A stretch of 13,380 nucleotides of DNA from Candidatus Hydrogenedentota bacterium (GTDB lineage: Bacteria; Hydrogenedentota; Hydrogenedentia; Hydrogenedentales; CAITNO01): contig SKQZ01000089.1 of assembly GCA_007118765.1 (NCBI GenBank), forward strand, positions 1 to 13,380. Reading direction: 5' to 3'. Shown piece by piece: positions 1-7,634 of the stretch (positions within the stretch are counted from its first letter, which is position 1; every line of letters starts with the position of its first letter). The position numbers and the translations under genes were made by a program. Under the pieces are notes generated by a model. That model was given only the letters and a program-made list of their open reading frames with translations, had not been told where the DNA came from and did no database searches.

Positions 1-2881
1 AGGCAGGGCCCTCGTCAAACGTTGCGGCAAGCGGCCAGCCCACGGCATCATGCAAGGTCCCCCCTTCAACAACATCCAGCCGCACATCGCCCTCGTTCTC
101 GCCCGGAACGATAAACACCTCATATATGCCGTCCGCACCGCTTATGCTGTCAATAGACGCATCAGCGGAACCTGACAACAGAAAGTCTGCCGTACTGACG
201 TTATGAACCGGCTCCGAAAAGACAACACGAAAGCCCGCTGGGAAGGTGTCGGGCACGGCAGTATCCAGCAAGGTAATGGTTTCCACATAGGGCGCATCAA
301 AATCCAACTGGTACGCAGGGCCAATCGTGTAATCGGCAGCAAGGGATGCGTCAAGGGCATTGACAATATGATCCGTTGCGAGAATGTGGAGCCCCAAGGG
401 GCCGCTGTGGTCGCCGGTGGAAGCCGTGACGACGTAGGTGGTTGTGTCGCCCGTGATGGAGAGTAGCGCCGCGTCACTTTCAGGGACGGGCGGAACCAAA
501 ACAACTGCCTCGTTCATCGCGCCCGGCGCAAGGGTCACGGGCTGGCTGAAAACCACTTCGTATTGCACCGTGTCGGCCTGCGTTGGAGAATCATCAAGCA
601 GATGGATTGCCTCCACAACCGGCGCACTGTTTAACTGGGTTGTCTGAACCGTCGGTGACCACGGCCCACGAAGCCTGTATGCCTCACCTGTGCGGCGCGC
701 AACAGACCAGTGCCGCAACGTTGGCGAACGGGACGGATCGGCCGTGGCCAAGGTCGCACGCAGCCGTATGGCATTTTCGGGCAGGTCGCTGATATCCATG
801 CCCGACGGCACATCGCCATATCCAGCCAGCGGCGTGTCGTCATGCAGCGGCAGGATATCAACGGTTACCGTCGTATCATCCGGTATTTCCACGCTATAGT
901 CGAGCGTATGCCATGCTTCATCCGGCTCAAGCGAGATGGGTGGCGACACCAGTGTGCCCGAGTCCTCATGATTGTCATCCGGCCGATACGTGAAGCGCGT
1001 GAAATACAGCGCGTTACTGCCCAAATTGGATACATCCGTAAGCGGCGGCGGATAGCCTTCGAAACTGCCTCGGGACACAAATGAAGCACAAGACATATCT
1101 TCGGGAAAAGGTTCAGTAAACAAGGGTTCAGTAAAAACCGTATAGTCATCCGGGCAGGCGACCCCAACATAATAGTGGGTGCCTGCGCTCATGGGCAGCA
1201 CAATGTCGCCTGAAGAATAAAACCCTTCGCCCGGTTGTATGTCCCGTGTGACACTCTTAATAAGGGTGACCGGGTCGTTTTCTTCAGCGCCGCCTTCATA
1301 CACGATAAACGTTGCCTCTGTTGGTTCCTCAAACCGTAGATACATCGCAAATTCAGTTAACACAATGTCCTCTTCCATGAGGAACAGGTTTATCTTCCCG
1401 GAATCGCTAAACGGCATGGCAGAAAACATATCTTCAAAGTCCGGGTTAAGCAGAAACTCACGCCACGGGGCGGCGCGATTTAAGCGGACGCCCTTGCTGT
1501 CGCAGATCATGACATCGTGGCTGTCGCCAGTCATAAAGGCTTTCGCCCGGGATTGTTGCCAAACCCGTTGGGGCGGCGGCATCAACGCGCCGGCACGCAC
1601 CCGAAAATAATGGGTTGTTTCATCTTCCAACCCCTCAAAAATATGCTGAGGCGTCGCAATCCATCCGCTGGAGGGGTGTGTCGGCGTAAACTCTTCTGTG
1701 AGTGCGTGTTGTGCTTCAAATTCGGCGCCTGCAAAGGGGGGCGTCCATGTGATGGACACTTCTCCCCCGGCGGTGTATTCCGGCAAGGGTTCCACTGATG
1801 GCGGCGCACATTCAGTGTTCAGTGGATAATCTTCCACTTCGCCGTCGGCTGCTGCACCTGTTGGTTCAAGGCTGCCTGCGCTGCTGACACGAAACCGGGC
1901 AAAACTGCGGTTGGAGAGCGCGGCATCGGCAGGCACCGCCACGGACAATGTTGTTTCGCCCGCCGGTAGCGCGATGGAATCGAAAACATGTTCCTCCGGA
2001 GACCATGTTCCGTTACCGTAGAAATCGAACCATCCATCCAGAAAACAGGCCTCCGGAACGGTTACCGTGACGGCGGCGTCTTCGCCTGCGACTAATGTAT
2101 CCGGCAGCACAATACCGTCGCGATAGGTCGGGGCCATTGTGGGGCAATAGGCGCCGTCGTAATCCACGCCTGAAGTAGCGCCGAGTTGTACATTACTGAC
2201 GCCGACATGATGTCGTGCACCATCATGGGCCAACAAGGTTGAATAGGGCGGATCCGGTGCGTGCCCGAAGTTGTACGCGTACGCCGGAAAGCCTGTCACA
2301 TGGATGTTATCCAACAGAATCCCGCTGTCTACAGACCAGTCATCGTAGGCAAAATTAAAAAAGCGTATGTGAAAGGTTTCTGTATACGCTATTTCCTCCC
2401 ATTCCGCAATGGCGGCGTCAAGGTCAATATCCACCTGCATAAACTCCGACGCTACATGGTCAAAATTATAGATGGGATACCACCAATGTTCGTCCACGCT
2501 TACCGCAATGCCATAGCCGTCATACCCGTCTTCAAAAGGCGCGTCGGGGGAGTCCTTGTCGCCCCGGCGCATGGCCAAAAAGGACAGCATAATGGATTCA
2601 TGGGCGCTTAAATCGAGGGTAAGCGTTAGTTCAATGCGGGTAAGGGTACTGTGATGAGGGGGCCATAGGAGCGCACGGGGAAACCCGGAATGTTCTTTAA
2701 TCCAAGGGAGCGCTCCATCGCCGGAGGGCGTCCATGAATAGGGGTCGTAGATATGTGACGAGAAGTCATCGAAGAAAAGTGTGTGGCAATGAGTTGGTTG
2801 CGGCGCACCCACGACCGCCTTGCACACAAGACAACAGACAAAGAGAATAACAGCGCCGCGCAAAGACAAAAACCGAAACAT
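1..2881 (-). CDS. Large secreted multidomain surface protein (GEVED, Fn3 and Ig-like domains), 3' end outside window
   Basis: I read 960 uninterrupted codons from an ATG at 2881 down to base 1; the stop lies outside the window. A GGAAGG ribosome site sits 4 nt before the ATG. Residues 1-26 form a Sec signal peptide with likely cleavage after VVGA. Residues 37-200 look like a lectin-type beta-sandwich ending in ILLDNIHVTG. Residues 203-354 form a GEVED domain: it opens with YNFGHAPDPPYSTLLAHDGA, has a central GWFDFYGNGTW and ends in DGEVEDYPL (GEVEDY at 347-352). Residues 360-433 resemble fibronectin type III. From about 755 there are two Ig-like units with a period near 110 residues (EVVFSQPV, then RVVFSEPV with a DFLLSG strand). 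Such proteins are extracellular or cell-surface adhesins or matrix proteins in related families. No catalytic motif is visible, so the specific role is unknown. The gene is separated from the upstream GTPase gene by 143 bp containing its own promoter candidate. Confidence 0.9.
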   Translation of the reverse strand, partial: MFRFLSLRGAVILFVCCLVCKAVVGAPQPTHCHTLFFDDFSSHIYDPYSWTPSGDGALPWIKEHSGFPRALLWPPHHSTLTRIELTLTLDLSAHESIMLSFLAMRRGDKDSPDAPFEDGYDGYGIAVSVDEHWWYPIYNFDHVASEFMQVDIDLDAAIAEWEEIAYTETFHIRFFNFAYDDWSVDSGILLDNIHVTGFPAYAYNFGHAPDPPYSTLLAHDGARHHVGVSNVQLGATSGVDYDGAYCPTMAPTYRDGIVLPDTLVAGEDAAVTVTVPEACFLDGWFDFYGNGTWSPEEHVFDSIALPAGETTLSVAVPADAALSNRSFARFRVSSAGSLEPTGAAADGEVEDYPLNTECAPPSVEPLPEYTAGGEVSITWTPPFAGAEFEAQHALTEEFTPTHPSSGWIATPQHIFEGLEDETTHYFRVRAGALMPPPQRVWQQSRAKAFMTGDSHDVMICDSKGVRLNRAAPWREFLLNPDFEDMFSAMPFSDSGKINLFLMEEDIVLTEFAMYLRFEEPTEATFIVYEGGAEENDPVTLIKSVTRDIQPGEGFYSSGDIVLPMSAGTHYYVGVACPDDYTVFTEPLFTEPFPEDMSCASFVSRGSFEGYPPPLTDVSNLGSNALYFTRFTYRPDDNHEDSGTLVSPPISLEPDEAWHTLDYSVEIPDDTTVTVDILPLHDDTPLAGYGDVPSGMDISDLPENAIRLRATLATADPSRSPTLRHWSVARRTGEAYRLRGPWSPTVQTTQLNSAPVVEAIHLLDDSPTQADTVQYEVVFSQPVTLAPGAMNEAVVLVPPVPESDAALLSITGDTTTYVVTASTGDHSGPLGLHILATDHIVNALDASLAADYTIGPAYQLDFDAPYVETITLLDTAVPDTFPAGFRVVFSEPVHNVSTADFLLSGSADASIDSISGADGIYEVFIVPGENEGDVRLDVVEGGTLHDAVGWPLAATFDEGPA
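1110..1135. repeat. Short in-frame tandem duplication inside the surface-protein gene
   Basis: The 11-mer GGTTCAGTAAA occurs at 1110-1120 and again at 1125-1135, a period of 15 bases. On the coding (minus) strand this gives a repeated FTEP, read as FTEPLFTEP. The duplication is in frame and looks like a slippage event in a linker between domains. Confidence 0.75.
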
Positions 2882-2950
2882 CTTCCCTTCCAATAACAGG
2901 TTTGTTGGCATCAACACAGCATATACTCAGCCAACATAACGTTGCGGGGC

Positions 2951-2980
2951 ATGGTAGAGGAAGCACTGCAGGCATGTCAA
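2951..2980 (-). promoter_or_regulatory. Candidate sigma70-type promoter of the surface-protein gene
   Basis: On the minus strand a perfect TTGACA (2980 to 2975) is followed after 18 nt by TACCAT (2956 to 2951), a 4/6 match to TATAAT. The predicted start near 2944 would leave a leader of about 60 nt before the ATG at 2881. It lies in the 143 bp gap after the GTPase stop, which supports separate transcription of the surface protein. The -10 is weak, and sigma70-like consensus use in this organism is assumed. Confidence 0.4.
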
Positions 2981-3024
2981 ACGAATTTGGTTATCCAACA
3001 GCTGGAGTGTGTGGCGTGCCCACG

Positions 3025-4692
3025 TTAGGGGGACACCGCCGCACGCAATTCACGCACGGTGTTCATGACCCGGTCTATTTCCGCGAGAGCCGCCCTTTCC
3101 TTTTGGAAAGCTAGTCCCGGCGCGGCCAGGGTATGTTTGAGCGCTTGCAGTCCTTTGCGGCGCACGCCCAATGCCAGCACACGCACACCCACGGCCATGA
3201 ACGCCACCTCAAGCACAATGAGCATCATAAACACCACAACTGCGTGAAACAACGCGGCGGTGGACAACAGATCGCCATGCCAATAGGCGCGTCCGATGAT
3301 ATAACCCGTGTACCCAAGCAGGGCCACCGGCAATCCGTCCAATACCAATGACACCGGCCATGCGGTCAACAGTCGGGCACGTGCGGCCAGCCGTTCATGT
3401 ATCCCGCCGCTGAACACAGTACGGACGCGGCGCTGCAATTCATCCCGGTATGCGTCCACCGACCCGTCTGCATCTATACCAAGGCCCGCTCGGGTAAAGC
3501 GCATGTGCAGTTCGCTGTGTAGTCCCTCGTAGCGGGCCAACAGCGTTTCGGGCAATGTGTCAGCGTTGCCGCTGCCGTCGTCTGTTGCTGCGAACACTGT
3601 GCTGATTGCCGCCGTTTGTTTTTGTTGGCCCATGTCCATGCTCATCCACACCGGGAGCCGGTAAGGAAGGGAGCGCAGGAACTCCAGTACTTTGTAGAGC
3701 GTGCCTATTCCCCCCTTAGCGCGCAATCCCACCTCGCGTCCCAAGGCTTGTACCCATAGATGCGATTCGGCGAGCATCCCGGCGGTAAAATGGTGCAACG
3801 TGGCTTCGGCCAATGCCATGTCCGTTTTTTCGACCGCTTTTTTCAGTGCCGCAATCTGCGGTTCTTCCTTTTCCATCCGTTGATGGAGGCGGTCTACGGT
3901 ACGGGCAAGCAATCCTGCGGCGTTGGAGGTCTTAATACGCGCCACACGTTCCTTGTCCAGCTCCTTGTGCAGGAATTGCTCCAGTTTTTGAAAATCGAAT
4001 TCGCTGTTATCGCTTGGCGGGGCGCCGCCCACCAGCTTTCTGTCGAGTGCGCGTAGCGCGTTCACCCGAAAATACTGATCGACCTCGAACCCGTTCTCGG
4101 CGAGCCGATTCAGCCAATGCTCCTTGATGGCGTCATCTTCGCGCATGACGCGCGTTTCCACACAGACCATGGCGCGTACGCCGCGCACAGGCCGCAGCAA
4201 CGACCAGGTCGCCTCGTCAAGGTACTTCTCGCTGTCGGCACACAGCAGGATAAGGTCGCATTCCTGAAGTACACGTTCCACTACGGCGCGATGTTCCTTG
4301 ACAATGGTGTCCGAGTCGGGCGTATCAATGAGCGCGATATGTTCCAAAGCCGAGCGCGGTATGTGGGTGACGTCTTCCTGATGCAAGAGCGACAGGTTCA
4401 TGCCGGGTGGATGGTATATCGTGGGTGTGGACGTGCACGGGCGCATTTCAGATGTAGCCGCGATTTGGTCGCCGGCAAGTGCGTTTAGCAATGTTGACTT
4501 GCCCACGCCCGAACCGCCGACCAGGGCGACGAGCAACACATCATCAAGGCGTTTCTCGCGTTCACGCAGCTCTTCCAGACGTGTCCGCAGCAGGTCGGTT
4601 TCTTCGCGGAGGGCACGCCACGGCCCGGTATACGCCGCAAGAGATTCCAGCGTGTTTATGATTCCTGAAAGCCCGTTTGACACTGTTCCCAA
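3025..4692 (-). CDS. Membrane-associated dynamin-like/YfjP-type GTPase, downstream partner
   Basis: A 555-residue P-loop GTPase. G1 is GGSGVGKS at residues 59-66, followed by T67. The likely G2 threonine is in RPCTSTPT (84-91). G3 is DTPD at 123-126, with Asp in place of the usual Gly. The normal G4 NKxD is not recognisable; the equivalent strand reads MVCVETRV (175-182). Residues 25-50 and about 270-300 are charged, helix-rich and coiled-coil-like. Two hydrophobic segments at about 447-467 and 477-508 form a C-terminal hairpin, followed by a basic, helical tail. This plan (GTPase head, long helical stalk, membrane segments) fits bacterial dynamin-like pairs such as Streptomyces DynA/DynB; membrane remodelling or septation is inferred. 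The start is TTG at 4692, the first possible start after an in-frame stop, with GGAG just 3 nt upstream. GTG at 4683 is an alternative. It overlaps the upstream GTPase gene by 37 bp, so translational coupling is likely. Confidence 0.88.
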   Translation of the reverse strand: MGTVSNGLSGIINTLESLAAYTGPWRALREETDLLRTRLEELREREKRLDDVLLVALVGGSGVGKSTLLNALAGDQIAATSEMRPCTSTPTIYHPPGMNLSLLHQEDVTHIPRSALEHIALIDTPDSDTIVKEHRAVVERVLQECDLILLCADSEKYLDEATWSLLRPVRGVRAMVCVETRVMREDDAIKEHWLNRLAENGFEVDQYFRVNALRALDRKLVGGAPPSDNSEFDFQKLEQFLHKELDKERVARIKTSNAAGLLARTVDRLHQRMEKEEPQIAALKKAVEKTDMALAEATLHHFTAGMLAESHLWVQALGREVGLRAKGGIGTLYKVLEFLRSLPYRLPVWMSMDMGQQKQTAAISTVFAATDDGSGNADTLPETLLARYEGLHSELHMRFTRAGLGIDADGSVDAYRDELQRRVRTVFSGGIHERLAARARLLTAWPVSLVLDGLPVALLGYTGYIIGRAYWHGDLLSTAALFHAVVVFMMLIVLEVAFMAVGVRVLALGVRRKGLQALKHTLAAPGLAFQKERAALAEIDRVMNTVRELRAAVSP

Positions 4693-6470
4693 TAACTCCG
4701 TAACTGTTCGACATAGCCGCTGTCAAGTACCGTGGCGGCTTCGGCAAGCACCCGCAGGGCGGGCATGGTCATATAGGTTTGCAGTCCGCCCGCCAGCTTG
4801 TCGCGCTGCTCCTGCTGCCACGGCTGTAACAAGCCAACCCACTGGTCGGCAAACTTATTCTCCATTACACGCGCCACAAATTCGCCCGCCATGGGCCCTG
4901 CAATCGCCATCATTTCGGGAGCGCCTATGCCCGCGCTGAACACGGCAACAGGCACCGCAATGGCCGTGGGCGCGAACACCATCAACGCATCCAGTTCCAG
5001 CAAGAGCCGACGTTGCGCCGGGTTGTCATGCCACCATTGGCTGATGGTGCGCATCACATGCTCCTTGAACGCATCGGATAAGTCCGACCCTTCTCCCAGC
5101 ATTTCCTCGGCAATGTCGTTTACCGCGTGATCAACATCAAGATCGTCGAGGGCATCGTGCATCAGACCGCCCGTCACCGGTTCCATATCGCGGACACTTT
5201 CATAGAGCACCGTGGCGAAATCGTTTGCGATGCGCACGATGTGATCCCGTTGATGTTCGCGCAGCATCTCAAGCCGCTCTTCGGCGGAAATCTCCCGGGG
5301 CGCGGGCATGCCCAAGACACGGTGTTTCATGAACCGCGCCATTGGCTTTAATCCCCGCGCCGCGGCATCATTAACCCGGGCGATGCCGCGCACCACTTTG
5401 GAACGTTGCACGCGAATCTGTTCATGCAATAATTTGCTCATGGCCTCGCCGGGCTGCGGAGTATACACGGAAGCGAGAGTATGGGCGCGTTTTTCATAGG
5501 AAGGCGCCACGGCGCCCAAGCGGTCGCGCAGGGCGTTCAACCGCTCCAAAAACTGTGCGGACTCGAACAATACATATTCAAGCGTATCGTGATATACGCT
5601 GCGTTTGAGGGCGGTAACGTCAAGCCCCCGCAAATAGGCATCCAACGAAATGTCATCATCCAGCGCGTGTATTTCACGGTGTACATCATGCTCCACGGCG
5701 TAATCAAAAGGCATGACAAAGGACAGGCCGTTCTCTAATTCGGCATCCTGAACAAATTCGGCCAGCTGGGCTCTGGGGGCGGCAAAATCGTTGGCCGGAT
5801 TGGCCTTGTTCATCACGGGAATCACGTGGCGTCCGGATGCGTGGGCTTGACGGAAAAAGTCCACCACACGCGCATCCTTGTACTTTTCAGGGGTCAATAC
5901 GGCAATGATGACATCTCCCGCGGCACGAATATGGTCGGCAACTTTCCAGTTGCGTCGTTCGATGGAGTCCACGTCGGGCGTGTCCAGCAGCGCCAGGGAA
6001 TCAGGCAAACACGGCGCACGCGTTACCCACAGCGTTTCCTCCGGCATGTCATAGCGCGTGGCGTCTTCCGGGGCATCAAGGGTGAGTGCGGCGAACTCCG
6101 GCATCATAACCCCGTTCGCGGCCGCCTCATAGCGGGTATCGCTTGTAGCCAGCACCGGCGCACAGGTCGCTGCCGCCGTGCTGCATGCCGCGCTTTTTCG
6201 TGCACCCAACAACACGTTAAAGACCGTGGACTTCCCCGTGTTTGTGCCGCCGGCCACCGCCACCACCAGACAGCCGTCTCCCGTGAGCTGCGGCGCCAGT
6301 TTATGGCGCAGCAATCGCAGCCATTCATCGCACTCGTCAAACACGGCATCCCGCAGCCGGGGAAAGGCATCGAGGGCGACGGCAAGTTCGGACAGGGTCT
6401 CGTTAAATCCGAGAATACCTGTTTGAAAACTGCTTTCCGGTGTTTCCGTTATGTGCAATACTTCGTCCAA
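4656..6470 (-). CDS. Membrane-associated dynamin-like/YfjP-type GTPase, upstream partner
   Basis: A 604-residue P-loop GTPase. G1 is GGTNTGKS at residues 74-81, G3 is DTPD at 163-166 (again Asp where Ras-like proteins have Gly), and G4 is NKAN at 221-224. This partner therefore keeps a usable guanine-specificity motif. A helical region of about 250 residues follows, then a hydrophobic stretch at about 496-540 rich in Ala, Val and Gly that probably inserts in or touches the membrane, then a short helical tail. The only canonical start after an upstream in-frame TGA and before the P-loop region is TTG at 6470 (a second TTG lies at 6458); AGGA lies 9 nt upstream. No ATG occurs before the P-loop. 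It is the first gene of a two-gene unit with its own promoter candidate at 6544-6571. A heteromeric GTPase pair at the membrane is inferred from overlap, shared G3 variant and similar architecture; the cellular role is unknown. Confidence 0.9.
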   Translation of the reverse strand: MDEVLHITETPESSFQTGILGFNETLSELAVALDAFPRLRDAVFDECDEWLRLLRHKLAPQLTGDGCLVVAVAGGTNTGKSTVFNVLLGARKSAACSTAAATCAPVLATSDTRYEAAANGVMMPEFAALTLDAPEDATRYDMPEETLWVTRAPCLPDSLALLDTPDVDSIERRNWKVADHIRAAGDVIIAVLTPEKYKDARVVDFFRQAHASGRHVIPVMNKANPANDFAAPRAQLAEFVQDAELENGLSFVMPFDYAVEHDVHREIHALDDDISLDAYLRGLDVTALKRSVYHDTLEYVLFESAQFLERLNALRDRLGAVAPSYEKRAHTLASVYTPQPGEAMSKLLHEQIRVQRSKVVRGIARVNDAAARGLKPMARFMKHRVLGMPAPREISAEERLEMLREHQRDHIVRIANDFATVLYESVRDMEPVTGGLMHDALDDLDVDHAVNDIAEEMLGEGSDLSDAFKEHVMRTISQWWHDNPAQRRLLLELDALMVFAPTAIAVPVAVFSAGIGAPEMMAIAGPMAGEFVARVMENKFADQWVGLLQPWQQEQRDKLAGGLQTYMTMPALRVLAEAATVLDSGYVEQLRSYWEQCQTGFQES

Positions 6471-6492
6471 GCCCTGATATCCTGTAGTATCC

Positions 6493-6538
6493 CGTGATGC
6501 CCCGATGAAACCGTGACGGCCTGCATGGCCTCATCACG
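6493..6538 (-). promoter_or_regulatory. 5' leader hairpin of the GTPase mRNA
   Basis: CGTGATG (6493-6499) is exactly complementary to CATCACG (6532-6538), and GGCC at 6518-6521 can pair with GGCC at 6527-6530 inside it. With a start near 6537 the structure would occupy the extreme 5' end of the GTPase transcript, ending about 15 nt upstream of the ribosome site. It could stabilise the 5' end or modulate access to the TTG start. No riboswitch class is recognised. Confidence 0.35.
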
Positions 6539-6543
6539 TCGCG

Positions 6544-6571
6544 ATTATATCCTTGTATATGACCCCTTCAA
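6544..6571 (-). promoter_or_regulatory. Candidate promoter of the GTPase operon
   Basis: On the minus strand a perfect TATAAT (6549 to 6544) is preceded at 16 nt by TTGAAG (6571 to 6566), a 4/6 match to TTGACA. It lies in the 118 bp between the ispE stop and the GTPase TTG start, giving a leader of roughly 65 nt. This suggests the GTPase pair can be transcribed independently of ispE. A nearby TTGACT is badly spaced for the same -10 (23 nt). Confidence 0.5.
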
Positions 6572-6588
6572 AAGTCAACCAGTGACGC

Positions 6589-7509
6589 TCATGCAATGCG
6601 CTCCACGCCGGTTGGCGTGGCTGCGGCCACGGAATGCGGGCATGACACGCCCTCTCCTTTCAAGCCTTCCGCAATACGCAATGCCTGCTGCTGTGAGCGG
6701 CATACGCCAAAGAGCGTTGGGCCGCTGCCGCTCATGGCCGCCGCTTCGCAGCCGAGATTGAGAAGCGCCACTTTATGGGCGGCAAGCATCTTGTTTGCCG
6801 TAAACACGGGCATCTCCATCCGATTAAATACCACGTCGGCCATGTTATCCCGAGCCAACGCCCGAATGCGACGCCGGAAGGAGGCCGTACGCCCGGCAAA
6901 CGGACGCTCCTTGTTATGCTGCAAACCGGGATGCTGGTACACCTGTCCGGCGCTTACCGCGATGGGCGGGTGAACAAGCACGAACCAATACCCTTTTATG
7001 TCCGGCAACGCGGTCATGCAATCGCCGCGCAGCCAGGCGGCCTGTGTGCCGCCATACAGGCAATAGGGTACGTCAGCACCCAGATTCCGGGCAAGCGCGG
7101 CAAGTTGCGGCGTTGTCAGCCGGGTATCCCACAGTTTGTTCAGTGCAATAAGTGTGGCGGCGGCGTTGCCGCTCCCCCCCGCCAACCCGGCCGACACCGG
7201 AATGCGCTTTTCCAACTGAATACGTGCGCCCCGCGAATAGCCGGTGTACTGTTGAAACAACAAGGCGGCGCGTGTTATCAGGTTCGAAGCGCCCGTGTCC
7301 AGTTGGTGTCCGGTGCAAGTCAGGCTGATATGGTCATCATCCATGAACGTGAGGTCGTCGGCCAGGCTTATTGTTTGAAAAATCGTTTCAATATTGTGAT
7401 AGCCGTCCCGTCGTTTCTTGAGCACGTCAAGATAAAGATTAATCTTGGCATGGGAGCGCCAGGTCATGGCGGTGTATACAGCAGACCTGTAACCTGAAAT
7501 GCTGCTCAT
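6589..7509 (-). CDS. ispE: 4-diphosphocytidyl-2-C-methyl-D-erythritol kinase
   Basis: This cytoplasmic GHMP-family kinase phosphorylates CDP-methylerythritol at the 2-hydroxyl with ATP, the fourth step of the MEP isoprenoid pathway. With the ATG at 7509 it has 306 residues, slightly longer than the E. coli enzyme. AKINLYL at 21-27 contains the family's active-site Lys (K22). The ATP-binding glycine loop is PVSAGLAGGSGNAA at 104-117. GADVPYCLYGG contains the catalytic Asp at about 146. The GHMP C-terminal motif MSGSGPTLFG begins at 259. The ATG at 7509 is chosen because AAAGGAG lies 8 nt upstream. A GTG at 7518 falls inside that ribosome site, and an ATG at 7467 would give an N-terminus closer to typical homologs. 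It is the first minus-strand gene after the divergent switch. Confidence 0.96.
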   Translation of the reverse strand: MSSISGYRSAVYTAMTWRSHAKINLYLDVLKKRRDGYHNIETIFQTISLADDLTFMDDDHISLTCTGHQLDTGASNLITRAALLFQQYTGYSRGARIQLEKRIPVSAGLAGGSGNAAATLIALNKLWDTRLTTPQLAALARNLGADVPYCLYGGTQAAWLRGDCMTALPDIKGYWFVLVHPPIAVSAGQVYQHPGLQHNKERPFAGRTASFRRRIRALARDNMADVVFNRMEMPVFTANKMLAAHKVALLNLGCEAAAMSGSGPTLFGVCRSQQQALRIAEGLKGEGVSCPHSVAAATPTGVERIA

Positions 7510-7517
7510 CCCTGTCA

Positions 7518-7524
7518 CTCCTTT
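7518..7524 (-). promoter_or_regulatory. Ribosome binding site deciding the ispE start
   Basis: The minus strand reads AAAGGAG followed by 8 nt and then ATG at 7509. Because the last G of this site begins the in-frame GTG at 7518, the longer reading frame would start inside its own Shine-Dalgarno sequence, so the ATG is preferred. Confidence 0.7.
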
Positions 7525-7556
7525 ACAACGTCAGCCCGGAAATACTATGATGCCGC

Positions 7557-7584
7557 TATAATACCATGCCTGCCCGGTATAATA
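7557..7584. promoter_or_regulatory. Twin TATAAT boxes forming a near-perfect inverted repeat in the divergent intergenic region
   Basis: TATAATACC (7557-7565) and GGTATAATA (7576-7584) are inverted repeats with one mismatch, separated by 10 bp. Each contains a plus-strand TATAAT, 21 bp apart, and each reads TATTAT on the minus strand. The element lies between the divergent starts at 7509 (ispE) and 7635 (beta-helix protein), so it may combine -10 elements and an operator for either gene. I found no convincing -35 at 16-18 nt for either box. Confidence 0.4.
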
Positions 7585-7634
7585 AAGTGATGCCCTTTTC
7601 AACTGAAGTTTATGACAAGACGGGAGTATACCCC

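Noticed and set aside
2820..2881. Lipoprotein signal in the surface protein (Cys at residues 16, 17 and 20)
   Set aside because: None of the Cys is preceded by the Gly, Ala or Ser expected in a lipobox; an ordinary signal peptidase I site after VVGA fits better.
6573..6578. TTGACT as the -35 of the GTPase promoter
   Set aside because: Spacing to TATAAT is 23 nt and to the alternative TATACA 13 nt; TTGAAG at 16 nt fits better.
5826..7497. Plus-strand frames of 223 and 240 codons opposite the upstream GTPase gene and ispE
   Set aside because: They are antisense to genes with clear catalytic motifs and show no domain or ribosome site of their own.
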